Source: Acidobacteriota bacterium
GTDB lineage: Bacteria; Acidobacteriota; Thermoanaerobaculia; Multivoradales; J023
Length of the DNA stretch: 64,000 nucleotides
Assembly: GCA_029263395.1 (NCBI GenBank)
Contig: JAJCXO010000058.1
Location: 1 to 64,000 of the forward strand
Direction: 5' to 3'
Shown: positions 1 to 7,066 of the stretch, in pieces
Layout of the letters: the number at the start of each line of letters is the position of its first letter
Position numbering within the stretch: the first letter of the stretch is position 1
Program-made: the position numbers and the translations under genes
The notes under the pieces: model-generated
Database searches by the model: none
What the model saw: only the letters and a program-made list of their open reading frames with translations
Told to the model about the DNA's origin: nothing

Positions 1-731
1 ACCCCGAGCTCGCGGGCGATTGCCGACGCGTCGAGCTCAGTGTTCCGATAGCGCATCGACGAAGTGCGGGAGATCACCCGTAGCGTCGGCGCCTGGGCGA
101 GCCCGGCGATTAATGCCTCGGTCATGCCGTCCGCCAGGTGCTCGCGGCCGGTGTCACCGGTGAAATTGGCGAGTGGCAGCACCGCCAGGGAGCGCACCGC
201 GGCGGTCGCCGCGTCAGGCCCCTCCGGTGACCGCTGCTGCCACTCTAGCCCCCAGGCCATCAAGCCCAGGACCACCAACGCGCCGATCGCGCCGAGAGCT
301 ACCAGCAACAGCCAGCGCTCCGACGGCCTCGCGCCTACGGTGGCTTCTGCACCCCCGGGGTCGGTCGCGTCGAGGGGCGTTACCGGCGCGATGAGCCGGT
401 AGCCGACCCGCGGAATGGTCTGGATGAAACGGGGCGAGCGAGCATCGTCGCCGAGGGCTCGGCGCAAGGTGCTGACCGCGCCGGTGAGCACGTCGTCAGA
501 CACGACGTCGCCGCCCCACACGTCGGCGAAGAGCCGCCTCTTGCTCACTTCCTCGCCGCTACCGCGGGCGAGGCACAGCAACACTTGCATAGCCTTGAAG
601 TCGATCCGCCGCGACTCGCCGCCGATGTCCAGGGACGAGGCACGGGGGCGGACGACGGCCTCGCCGAGACCAAACCCGACCTCGAGGTCGAGCAGTGCTG
701 CAGGCAAACGAACGGGCTCGACGGTCTTCAT
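1..731 (-). CDS. Winged-helix (CadC/ToxR-type) membrane transcriptional regulator, C-terminus outside the window
   Basis: Reading the minus strand from the ATG at 731 gives an open frame to the window edge, about 243 residues. Residues about 20-115 form an OmpR/PhoB-type winged helix: the segment RIDFKAMQVLLCLARGSGE, then DDVLTGAVSTLRRALGDD and the wing IPRVGYRLIAPV. A single membrane helix follows (WLLLVALGAIGALVVLGLMA, about residues 137-156). After it comes the start of a TolB/adenylate-cyclase-associated type domain (SLAVLPLANFTGD, then HLADGMTEALIAGLA). This layout is known from CadC-like one-component regulators of Acidobacteriota and Proteobacteria, which often end in TPRs; that part would lie to the left of the window. 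The DNA-binding part is cytoplasmic and the remainder outside the inner membrane. No strong ribosome site is visible before the ATG, and the target genes are unknown. Confidence 0.85.
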   Translation of the reverse strand, partial: MKTVEPVRLPAALLDLEVGFGLGEAVVRPRASSLDIGGESRRIDFKAMQVLLCLARGSGEEVSKRRLFADVWGGDVVSDDVLTGAVSTLRRALGDDARSPRFIQTIPRVGYRLIAPVTPLDATDPGGAEATVGARPSERWLLLVALGAIGALVVLGLMAWGLEWQQRSPEGPDAATAAVRSLAVLPLANFTGDTGREHLADGMTEALIAGLAQAPTLRVISRTSSMRYRNTELDASAIARELG

Positions 732-919
732 CCGGACCAGTATAGCCGTCTCAACGGGGGTCACGTCTCAACGGACTACGAGGAGCCGGTACGTGCGGTG
801 GCCATTGGGCCCAACATGAACTGACGAAGACGTGACAACCTTTCTCATCATTCAGGTAGCCCTATACAGCAATGCAGGACACCTGAGGAAATGGCCACCA
901 CTACGCGCAAACCCCGATT

Positions 920-1195
920 TCATAGCACGTTGATGTTTCGCAGCCATTTCACGACGAGCTCAGGCCATTCCGTGGTGATGGGATCAGACGTCGGGCGCAT
1001 CCCGAACGCGTGACAGCCCCTGGCATAGAAACGCATGTCGACCGGAACGCCCGCGTCATTCAAAGCCAGACCATAAGCCATGGAATGCCGGACATTGTCG
1101 GTGGGATCGTTCATGGCATGGATCAACAAAGTTGGCGGGGCGTCCGCGCTGATTTCGACCCACGGCGAAAGCTCGAGACTTGTTTTGGGGCTTTC
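920..1195 (-). pseudogene. C-terminal remnant of an acetyl-esterase-like alpha/beta hydrolase
   Basis: About 90 codons match the C-terminal third of BD-FAE/acetyl-xylan-esterase-like alpha/beta hydrolases. The segment PPTLLIHAMNDPTDN holds the acid residue, AYGLALNDAGVPVDMRFYA follows, and GCHAFGMR carries the catalytic His; the frame ends with a normal stop at 920. The nucleophile elbow (GxSxG) and N-terminal half are absent. Upstream codons (from about 1195 to 1243) do not resemble the family. The fragment cannot fold into an active hydrolase. It lies between the winged-helix gene and a repeat-rich non-coding stretch, which suggests local rearrangement. The fragment identity is fairly clear; its left boundary is approximate. 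Confidence 0.6.
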
Positions 1196-1464
1196 CGCCC
1201 TGGCTTCGCGATCCTCAGCGCGATACCTGGGTGCGTGTCGCACCTGAGCCCCCAGTCTGCGATGCGACGAATCGCCTTGTAGGAGACGTCGTTAGTGAGT
1301 CGGGACATCGTCTCGGGGCCTAATTTGCATCCCTAGACGGCATGATTTTGCGAACAGTTTTTCAATAGGATACCGTACCGATGGAACCCAGATTCTGCGC
1401 TCAGTCAGCATCAAACTGTTCACAGAAGCCCTCTTCCTTAATTTTGGGAAGGTTCAGTGTCTCA

Positions 1465-1504
1465 CGTACATTGGCACAGAGGGGCGTACATTGGCACAGA
1501 GGGG
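1465..1504. repeat. Perfect 20-bp tandem duplication
   Basis: The unit CGTACATTGGCACAGAGGGG occurs twice back to back. Duplicated terminal motifs are known near the ends of some IS21-family elements, so this may be an element end. No partner end or transposase is visible, so that reading is weak. Confidence 0.8.
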
Positions 1505-1610
1505 CTCTGCCGTCCGAAAACATGAAGATCGTTTTGGAGGGTGCCGAATTGCGTCGATAAGGCCGAGTAGAAGTTAGAGTTTGTGTCAGCAGGTACCAAT
1601 TGGCTTTCTC

Positions 1611-1701
1611 GCTCGCTCGGCCCGGCCGTCGAAACCCCTGGAACCTCAATAGGTAGAACCTGCTCGCTCGGCCGTCGAAACCCCTGGAACCTCAATAGGT
1701 A
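1611..1701. repeat. Imperfect direct repeat, spacing 46 bp
   Basis: The segment 1623-1655 is repeated exactly at 1669-1701. The shared core reads GTCGAAACCCCTGGAACCTC, and both copies are preceded by GCTCGCTCGG. A 5-bp indel separates the two copies in the leading part. Confidence 0.8.
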
Positions 1702-1728
1702 CCGGAACCCAATAGGCGCCTCAGTGCC

Positions 1729-3003
1729 TCAGTCCAACCTCGAGTACCCCATCGTCGAGTGCTCGGCTTCTCCCTCGCTCCGTAGGGAGACCTCATGGGC
1801 CTCGTGGGCGTACGGTATCTCGAAGCGCTCGAACTGTTGCTGCACAACATGGGGTGGCAGTGACGCGACGCGTCGAGTATTGCGCTCGAGAAGGGTTGGC
1901 AGCGTCACATTAAAGGTCATTAGACGGACAAGGGCACCGTAGTCATAAGCCAGTCGGACGATAGCCGCACGCCGTTCCCGCATCAGGCCAGTCGAATCCC
2001 AGACCACGAGCCGCTTTGCCGCCAAGGCCCGTTTGAGACGCAGCTTCGCCTCTTGTACGACCTGGCCTTCGTGTTTACGATCGCGCCGACTGCCGAACAG
2101 CTCGAGCCGGATGTCGTCGAGAGCGATTACCTCAGCACCCTCCAGCTCAGTCTCGATCCAAGTCGACTTACCCGATCCTGCAACGCCACACATCACGTAG
2201 AGGATCGGAAACGGCTTCAAGTATCTGTGGCTACGGGCAATAGCTTCCTCAACTGTGTTGATGACACCAGCCTCGGCTTCCAAGACGGATTGGGCGCGTG
2301 CGACCGCTCGCATCTCAGGGCTTTCGCTATCGAACGCCGCATCGAGCGGCTCGGCCCACAAGAGGTGCCTGGGCGGCGAAGCGACCACCTGCTCTTCTTC
2401 ACAACGCAGGAAGAAAAAGTCCAGGGCTTCCAGTTGAGCTTCGAGGTCCGTGCATACCCGGCCACGGAAGTCTGCTTGTTCCAGCGCAAACAGTAGCCGA
2501 GGGCAGGCGTGGCGAGCCAGACGTAAGTAGGCCCCCGCGGATTGGTTGCGACGCGACAGGCGGAGCGGGTCGTGGTGATGCCCGACCAAGCTGAGAATCG
2601 TATCGAGCCTGGCTCCGGTGAGGCCGAGGGCAGGCAGCCTCTTACCGAGATAGGAGCGGCCTTTGTCCGCATGCCGAGGTGCGACGATCCGTTCGACGCC
2701 TTCCATCTGCTCTCGACGCGTCGAGATCGGCTTTGCGATGTCATGTAAGGCGGTTGCGAGGATCAAGGCGGCGCGATTTTCGCTGGAGAGACCTAGCGCG
2801 TCGAGGCTCGAGTACAGCTCGCCGAGGACGTTCTCCGTGTGGATCCGCACGTTGCCTTCGCCGTGCCACACCGGATCCTGCTCTGTCGCTTCCAACTCAT
2901 GCAGTAGCGGCAAGGCGTCGGCGAGCGTTGTCATGAGATCGGCCAGGCTCGGGCGCTCGCCGGTCTTCAAAGCCTCGAATAGGCGGCCCCCTGCCGCGCT
3001 CAT
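1729..3003 (-). CDS. HD-domain phosphoesterase fused to 5'-OH polynucleotide kinase (HD-Pnk), RNA end healing
   Basis: This 424-residue protein joins two domains. Residues about 55-170 are an HD-type phosphohydrolase: RIHTENVLGEL, the signature ATALHDIAKP, and VGHHHDPLRL. Residues about 265-410 are a P-loop polynucleotide kinase: VMCGVAGSGKSTWIE (Walker A), VIALDDIRLELFG, VVWDSTGLMRERRAAI, and an arginine-rich lid (LERNTRRVASLP). This order matches the HD-Pnk enzymes described from Runella. Those heal broken RNA or DNA ends by removing 2',3'-cyclic phosphate/phosphate ends and phosphorylating 5'-OH ends. The start at 3003 was chosen because the ATG shares one base with the stop of the upstream RNA ligase (TGATG), implying coupled translation. 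With the ligase it would make a complete heal-and-seal pair. Specificity (tRNA or other) cannot be read from sequence. Confidence 0.88.
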   Translation of the reverse strand: MSAAGGRLFEALKTGERPSLADLMTTLADALPLLHELEATEQDPVWHGEGNVRIHTENVLGELYSSLDALGLSSENRAALILATALHDIAKPISTRREQMEGVERIVAPRHADKGRSYLGKRLPALGLTGARLDTILSLVGHHHDPLRLSRRNQSAGAYLRLARHACPRLLFALEQADFRGRVCTDLEAQLEALDFFFLRCEEEQVVASPPRHLLWAEPLDAAFDSESPEMRAVARAQSVLEAEAGVINTVEEAIARSHRYLKPFPILYVMCGVAGSGKSTWIETELEGAEVIALDDIRLELFGSRRDRKHEGQVVQEAKLRLKRALAAKRLVVWDSTGLMRERRAAIVRLAYDYGALVRLMTFNVTLPTLLERNTRRVASLPPHVVQQQFERFEIPYAHEAHEVSLRSEGEAEHSTMGYSRLD

Positions 3004-3638
3004 CAGCCGTCCTCCGCAAGTGTGTTCGGAACCACTTGAGCATGCATCCAATGGGTGTCGGTCTGGACGTGATTGGGACGTACCCATTTGGCGACCGACG
3101 ATTGGAACGCATCGAAACCGAAACGCCCCGCCTTGCGCACGACGTAGCCTTCCATCGAGAGGTCGTCAACGTTGATGCCTTGGATTGCGTCGGCCCTCCA
3201 AGTGCCACGAAAGAGCTGCCGCGGCGTCGGCAGATCCAGCAGCCGAGCCCACTCGAGGGTCTCGTCCCACGATAGACATCGATTGTCCTCGCCCCAGATC
3301 GAGAACAAGTAGAAATATCCCGCTAAGTTGGTATACGCGATCGAGTGTCGAGCATAAAGATTTTCGCCGCAGAGTCTCCAACCGGCTGGGATCTCATGCC
3401 CAATTTCGGCCTGCAGCCGCTTGATCCGATCCCGGGACGGGTGATGCCGGGAATCGATCGATCTCGCGTGGACTCCATCCCGGTACATCGTCGTATTCTC
3501 GCCATCCATCTTCTCGGTCACGACCACCTCGAGGCCTTCGAAGTGAGTCGTGGCCGTCGCCCGGACGTCCTCTTCAGTGGCACCGGGAGACCAGGGGAGG
3601 TGAGGCGTCCGTGGGTACTTTGTTCTCGTGGATAACAT
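3003..3638 (-). CDS. RNA ligase (T4 Rnl2-like nucleotidyltransferase)
   Basis: A 211-residue ATP-dependent RNA ligase core. Nucleotidyltransferase motif I is EKMDGENTTMY, with the adenylated Lys in KMDG. Motif III is CGENLYARHSIAY, followed by YFYLFSIW (IIIa). Motif IV is MEGYVVRK and motif V is VAKWVR. The N-terminus KYPRTPHLPWSPG is typical of a bacterial subgroup of RNA_ligase proteins. The enzyme would join a 3'-OH and a 5'-phosphate, the ends produced by the downstream HD-Pnk. The start at 3638 (MLSTRTKYPR) fits the family; a longer frame to 3728 lacks homology. The size matches a minimal ligase without a large C-terminal domain. A 100-bp gap separates it from the ECF sigma gene upstream, so the pair could be read from that operon or from its own promoter. 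Confidence 0.88.
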   Translation of the reverse strand: MLSTRTKYPRTPHLPWSPGATEEDVRATATTHFEGLEVVVTEKMDGENTTMYRDGVHARSIDSRHHPSRDRIKRLQAEIGHEIPAGWRLCGENLYARHSIAYTNLAGYFYLFSIWGEDNRCLSWDETLEWARLLDLPTPRQLFRGTWRADAIQGINVDDLSMEGYVVRKAGRFGFDAFQSSVAKWVRPNHVQTDTHWMHAQVVPNTLAEDG

Positions 3639-3738
3639 AGCGGCAGCTCTTAACATGGCCAATTCGCGCTCGGCAAGGCGTCTAGCCCTGGCACAAAGCG
3701 TTGATGAGCTCAGCGAAGGGCCTGTCAACCTCCGGCTT

Positions 3739-4335
3739 CTAACAGGCCTCTGATTCCATCGGCTTCAGCTCGTGGAGATGCCGATAAAGCCATAGTTTGG
3801 ACATCGTCCACTTGCGCTTGACGGTGGTTGGGGAAACACCAAGCACTTCGGCGATCTCTTCGCGGGTGAGACCAGCAAAAAACCGCATCTCGACCACCGC
3901 ACAGCCGTCGGGATTGAGTTTTGCCATGTCGTGGAGCGCATCGTCGAGGGCGATGAGGTCGATCTCACGGGCTCGAGGCAAGATATGGTCGAGGTCGATG
4001 GCAGCACGCACTGCGTCGCCTCCACGTTTGGCCGCTCGGCGACCGCGGGCGTGATCCACCAACACGCAGCGCATGAGTCGTGCCGCAATGCCGAGGAAAT
4101 GCGCCCGGCTGCGCCACTCGACTTTGCCGACGTCGACCAAACGCAGGAACACTTCATTGACCAAGGCGGTCGGCTGCAGCGTGTGATCTCGACGCTCACC
4201 TCCGAAGTAGCCATGGGCTATTCGACGGAGCTCGTCGACCACCAACGGCATCAACTCCTCGAGCGCCGCGGCGTTGCCACCACGCCAGTCCAGCAACAAG
4301 GACGTGACGTCAAATCGGGCTTCGGTCATCAACAT
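3739..4335 (-). CDS. ECF-type RNA polymerase sigma factor (Acidobacteria/Planctomycetes subgroup)
   Basis: 198 residues. Region 2 spans about residues 10-105 (AALEELMPLVVDELRRIAHGYF, TLQPTALVNEVFLRLVD, FLGIAARLMRCVLVDHARGR). Region 4 spans about 130-190 (VVEMRFFAGLTREEIAEVLG followed by SPTTVKRKWTMSKLWLYRHL). This matches the Sigma70_ECF family known as TIGR02999, abundant in Acidobacteriota and Planctomycetes. It directs RNA polymerase to alternative promoters. GGAGG lies 9 nt upstream of the ATG at 4335; the stop of the upstream membrane protein is at 4337, so the two genes abut and are probably co-translated. No classical zinc-finger anti-sigma is seen; the upstream membrane coiled-coil protein is the best candidate partner. 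Its regulon is unknown but may include the RNA ligase/HD-Pnk pair just downstream. Confidence 0.92.
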   Translation of the reverse strand: MLMTEARFDVTSLLLDWRGGNAAALEELMPLVVDELRRIAHGYFGGERRDHTLQPTALVNEVFLRLVDVGKVEWRSRAHFLGIAARLMRCVLVDHARGRRAAKRGGDAVRAAIDLDHILPRAREIDLIALDDALHDMAKLNPDGCAVVEMRFFAGLTREEIAEVLGVSPTTVKRKWTMSKLWLYRHLHELKPMESEAC

Positions 4336-4336
4336 G

Positions 4337-5593
4337 TCAGTCGGCCTCCAAGGTCAGAGCATACAGGCCCAACTCGGTTCCGCGCTGCTCACCTGCGTTG
4401 GCGCTCCCGCGTCCACCAGCTGACAGACCACTGAGCCGCAGCTCATACTCCCCCGCCGGTAGCAAAGTTCGCGGCAGAGCAACGGTCAGTTCGGCGCCGC
4501 GGGTCGACAGCTGGCTACTGCTCCAAAGCACCCGCTCCGTGCCCCGGCGCCGCACCTCTAAGCGATATTTGGGATAGGTATCCGACGGCGCGAGCCGCAG
4601 AATCAGCATGAAAAGCTCGCTATCTGACGGTAACTTTAAACGCTCACCGCCACTGCGGGTGGGGCCCGAGGATAGTACGACGAAGGGTAGGTTGACCACA
4701 GGCTGCGGTCGCCGTGACGCCCCCAACTCACGTTGGGACGCTTCGAGCTCGGCAAGTTGCTGCTGATGCTCTTCGGTTGCCCGACCCAGGGCCGACTGCA
4801 TCCGTGCAAGATCCTGCTGATGGCTTTCGTGGGCCTGTTGTTGATCTTGCTCGAGCTCCGTAATTTGCTGACGATGTTCCTGTACGGCGGCCTCTTGCGC
4901 TTGCTCGCTCAGCATCAACTGTCGACCAAGGCCCAGGCTGATAACCAAAAGGACCGACGCCGCGAGCCCCATCGGTCCACCGAAGGTCGACCACCGACGG
5001 GCAGGTCGCGGCGGACGTATCGGCACCACATCCGCGAGCTCAGACTCCGGTGTCGGACGCGACACCGGCTCGATCGCCGTTGAAGCTGCGACGAGCGCGG
5101 CGCGAGCCCCGGTGAGTGTGTCTTCGACCCACTCGAGATACTCTGAGTCGAGATCGACCTCGCGCTCCTCGAGCGAACCACAAACCTCTCCGCGATCGAG
5201 AGCCGCCCAGTGCTCCTTCGCTGCTTGTACGATCTTCGAATCGAGCAGGCCGGTCGCAGTCGCCTGTTCGAACACCGCGGCCTTGACCCACGCTCCGAAA
5301 CCGCACCGCAGGCTCAGGGCACCACGCGAAGCGCTGGCCGGCACCGCCACATCCGAGCTACCGACCAGCGAGCTGGTATCGGCTGGAATTGCCAACACTC
5401 TTGGCGGATCCAGATCGAGAATAGCCCACTCGACGGACCACTCTGCGGTCTGTGGCAAAACGTAAAGGTTACCCACACGAGGCGTGATCGCGCCCCTCGA
5501 GTCACCTGATGCCGCTGCAGCCGCGGTGAGGGACACATTCGCTGTCCCCGTTTGCCGCCGCAGCTGATCCCGCAATCCGCTGTTCTGTTTCAC
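4337..5593 (-). CDS. Single-pass membrane protein with coiled coil, possible partner of the ECF sigma factor
   Basis: About 418 residues, not recognised as a named family. The N-terminal about 210 residues are soluble and acidic. A membrane helix follows (LAASVLLVISLGLG). Next is a Gln/Glu-rich coiled coil of about 70 residues (EHRQQITELEQDQQQ, then repeats of HQQQLAELE type), then a beta-rich C-terminal domain (FVVLSSGPTRSGGERL to YELRLSGLS) resembling an Ig-like sandwich outside the membrane. The GTG at 5593 is chosen because GAGGAG sits 6 nt upstream; an in-frame GTG at 5614 is an alternative that would touch the stop of the preceding gene (5616). It lies directly upstream of the sigma gene. 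Known ECF operons of this subgroup often pair the sigma with such a membrane protein, so a sigma-regulatory role is an inference from position. Confidence 0.72.
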   Translation of the reverse strand: MKQNSGLRDQLRRQTGTANVSLTAAAAASGDSRGAITPRVGNLYVLPQTAEWSVEWAILDLDPPRVLAIPADTSSLVGSSDVAVPASASRGALSLRCGFGAWVKAAVFEQATATGLLDSKIVQAAKEHWAALDRGEVCGSLEEREVDLDSEYLEWVEDTLTGARAALVAASTAIEPVSRPTPESELADVVPIRPPRPARRWSTFGGPMGLAASVLLVISLGLGRQLMLSEQAQEAAVQEHRQQITELEQDQQQAHESHQQDLARMQSALGRATEEHQQQLAELEASQRELGASRRPQPVVNLPFVVLSSGPTRSGGERLKLPSDSELFMLILRLAPSDTYPKYRLEVRRRGTERVLWSSSQLSTRGAELTVALPRTLLPAGEYELRLSGLSAGGRGSANAGEQRGTELGLYALTLEAD

Positions 5594-5615
5594 CACGTTC
5601 TCCTCGGTTTCCACA

Positions 5616-6866
5616 TCACCCTCGAGAGTCCTCGCCCTCGTGGTATGAGTTAACCGGTGGTTTTTCAGGATTGGCTGGACGGCAACGATCGACCAATTGG
5701 CGGAGGCTGTCGAACAGGCTCGGAATCCGCTCTCGAGGGATGTGCAACAGCTTACCCAGTTTGCGCGCTGACAGTTGTTCATCGTCGCTGGCGCCGGCCA
5801 TCTCGACTCTAGCGGCGGTCGCCGCAGCAGGGTTGCGGGTGGCGCCGGAGCGGGTGTGCAGAAACTCCCATAACCGGCTCAGATACTGTGTCCCTGAGGC
5901 GACTTCGCCGCCGGCTGAGCCACCGGAGGTCATCGCGTGACTGTCGGCGGCGCTCCGTGCTCGACGATCGATCCGCTCGCTGACACACGACACCAACCTG
6001 TCGTAGCTGTCGTGTTCCTCGAGTTCCACATCCGGCGCTGCTGAAGCCGGAGTGCGGCGCACCATCACCGGACTCCCCTCTTCGAGGCTGTCCAACGCCG
6101 TCTCTCCCTCCTCCAGGTCCAACAACGCTCCCCAGCGAGCCCGGGCGTCGTTCTTCAACGGTTCGATGATCTGCTTGAAGGTGAAGCTATGAAACCCGTC
6201 CTCCGGCAAGCCGATGACCAGGCTCTGGAGCCTCGCGATCACCAGCACACGTGCCTCACCGCGCGCCGTGACCAAGTCCGGAAGCAGGGTATCGTTCCAA
6301 CCCTTGACCGTCACCTCGAGGCGCTCCTCGGAGCCGGCATCACCTTCGACCGAGGGTGCACTTGGCCCGGCAACTCCCAGGAGCGTATCGTTGCGGATCC
6401 GTCGATCGCCGCCCAACAACGCTACGTCGCCTGCCTTCAAGGCGCCCCTGATCGCGGAACGCAGGATCTCGAACACCCTGAAACCCAGCGGATCGTGACG
6501 CTTTTGCAGGTCGTGCAGGAAATTCCGAATACCCAAGAAAACCAAGCCGTCGATGTTCGGTTTGATCGCCAACTGGGCTTTCAGCCCGCCGAGCCGACGG
6601 ACAAAGATGTGGGCATAACAACCCGCCAACAGCTCCTCCAGGGCCTGAGCCGATGTTTCGTGGGTCACCACCGCCCGCGAGTGCCAAGACTCGTAGCCGT
6701 AGACTCCCAAGAAGCTGGGGGACGTATCCCAAAGGCCTCGCTTCTTGAGCTCATTGCGAAGCGCTTGACCGAGCGCGCTCCAGAGGTCATCGAAGTTCTG
6801 AGGGTCGGGCGGCTGACCCGCAGAATCCAACGAGCGAACGTAGTTCGAGAAGACCTGCCTATCCAT
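5616..6866 (-). CDS. Uncharacterised protein, first gene of the ECF/RNA-repair operon
   Basis: About 416 residues, no family recognised, no signal peptide or membrane helix. The N-terminal half is globular (FDDLWSALGQALRNELKKRG, then SFLGVYGYESW). The middle (about 100-200) includes IDGLVFLGIRNFLHDLQKRH and VFEILRSAIRGALKAGDVAL. A Glu-rich linker follows. The C-terminal about 80 residues contain SARKLGKLLHIPRERIPSLF, which looks like a small helical recognition domain. The ATG at 6866 (MDRQVFSNY) is a guess: neither it nor the in-frame GTG at 6947 has a clear ribosome site. It is transcribed toward the coiled-coil protein and ECF factor, with the next gene's possible GTG start overlapping its stop region. 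It diverges from the TPR kinase at 7055, so about 190 bp hold two divergent promoters. Function unknown. Confidence 0.65.
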   Translation of the reverse strand: MDRQVFSNYVRSLDSAGQPPDPQNFDDLWSALGQALRNELKKRGLWDTSPSFLGVYGYESWHSRAVVTHETSAQALEELLAGCYAHIFVRRLGGLKAQLAIKPNIDGLVFLGIRNFLHDLQKRHDPLGFRVFEILRSAIRGALKAGDVALLGGDRRIRNDTLLGVAGPSAPSVEGDAGSEERLEVTVKGWNDTLLPDLVTARGEARVLVIARLQSLVIGLPEDGFHSFTFKQIIEPLKNDARARWGALLDLEEGETALDSLEEGSPVMVRRTPASAAPDVELEEHDSYDRLVSCVSERIDRRARSAADSHAMTSGGSAGGEVASGTQYLSRLWEFLHTRSGATRNPAAATAARVEMAGASDDEQLSARKLGKLLHIPRERIPSLFDSLRQLVDRCRPANPEKPPVNSYHEGEDSRG

Positions 6867-7049
6867 ACCCATCGCTGAGCGAGCCGAACCATCAATGCCC
6901 GCAATTTCTCCTTCGAACCCATCGACGATACGCTCTCTGGACCGCACTTCACATTACCATAGACCACCCTTCTCATTGGCCTCTCAGGCGGTCTGCTAAA
7001 CTTGGACTCTACCCACAAGTCGGCCCGCACAGCCGATAACCGCCGCCCG

Positions 7050-7066
7050 AGGAGGTGAAGGCGCTG
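7050..7066 (+). promoter_or_regulatory. Very strong ribosome site that places the kinase start at a possible CTG
   Basis: AGGAGGTGA (7050-7058) is a near-perfect anti-16S match. The in-frame GTG at 7055 lies inside it and is too close to be its start. The in-frame CTG at 7064 is 5 nt downstream and gives the family-typical N-terminus (L/M)TPEQWQQAEEIL. A CTG start is unusual. Confidence 0.5.

Larger units (their letters stand above)
1310..1728. other. Non-coding stretch with two kinds of direct repeat
   Basis: No supportable gene lies here. The stretch holds a perfect 20-bp tandem duplication (1465-1484 and 1485-1504) and a second duplication of about 33 bp (1623-1655 and 1669-1701), each copy preceded by the same 10-bp GC-rich word (1611-1620 and 1662-1671). 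It sits beyond the 3' end of the HD/kinase gene and next to a broken hydrolase, so it may be a recombination scar. I could not identify a transposase in it. Confidence 0.6.

Noticed and set aside
1123-1308. 61-codon minus-strand frame resembling a helix-turn-helix at its start
   Set aside because: The resemblance is short and it overlaps the hydrolase remnant in another frame; no ribosome site.
1401-1695. Minus-strand frames over the direct repeats near the window start
   Set aside because: Composition is repetitive, no homology, and they overlap duplicated non-coding words.
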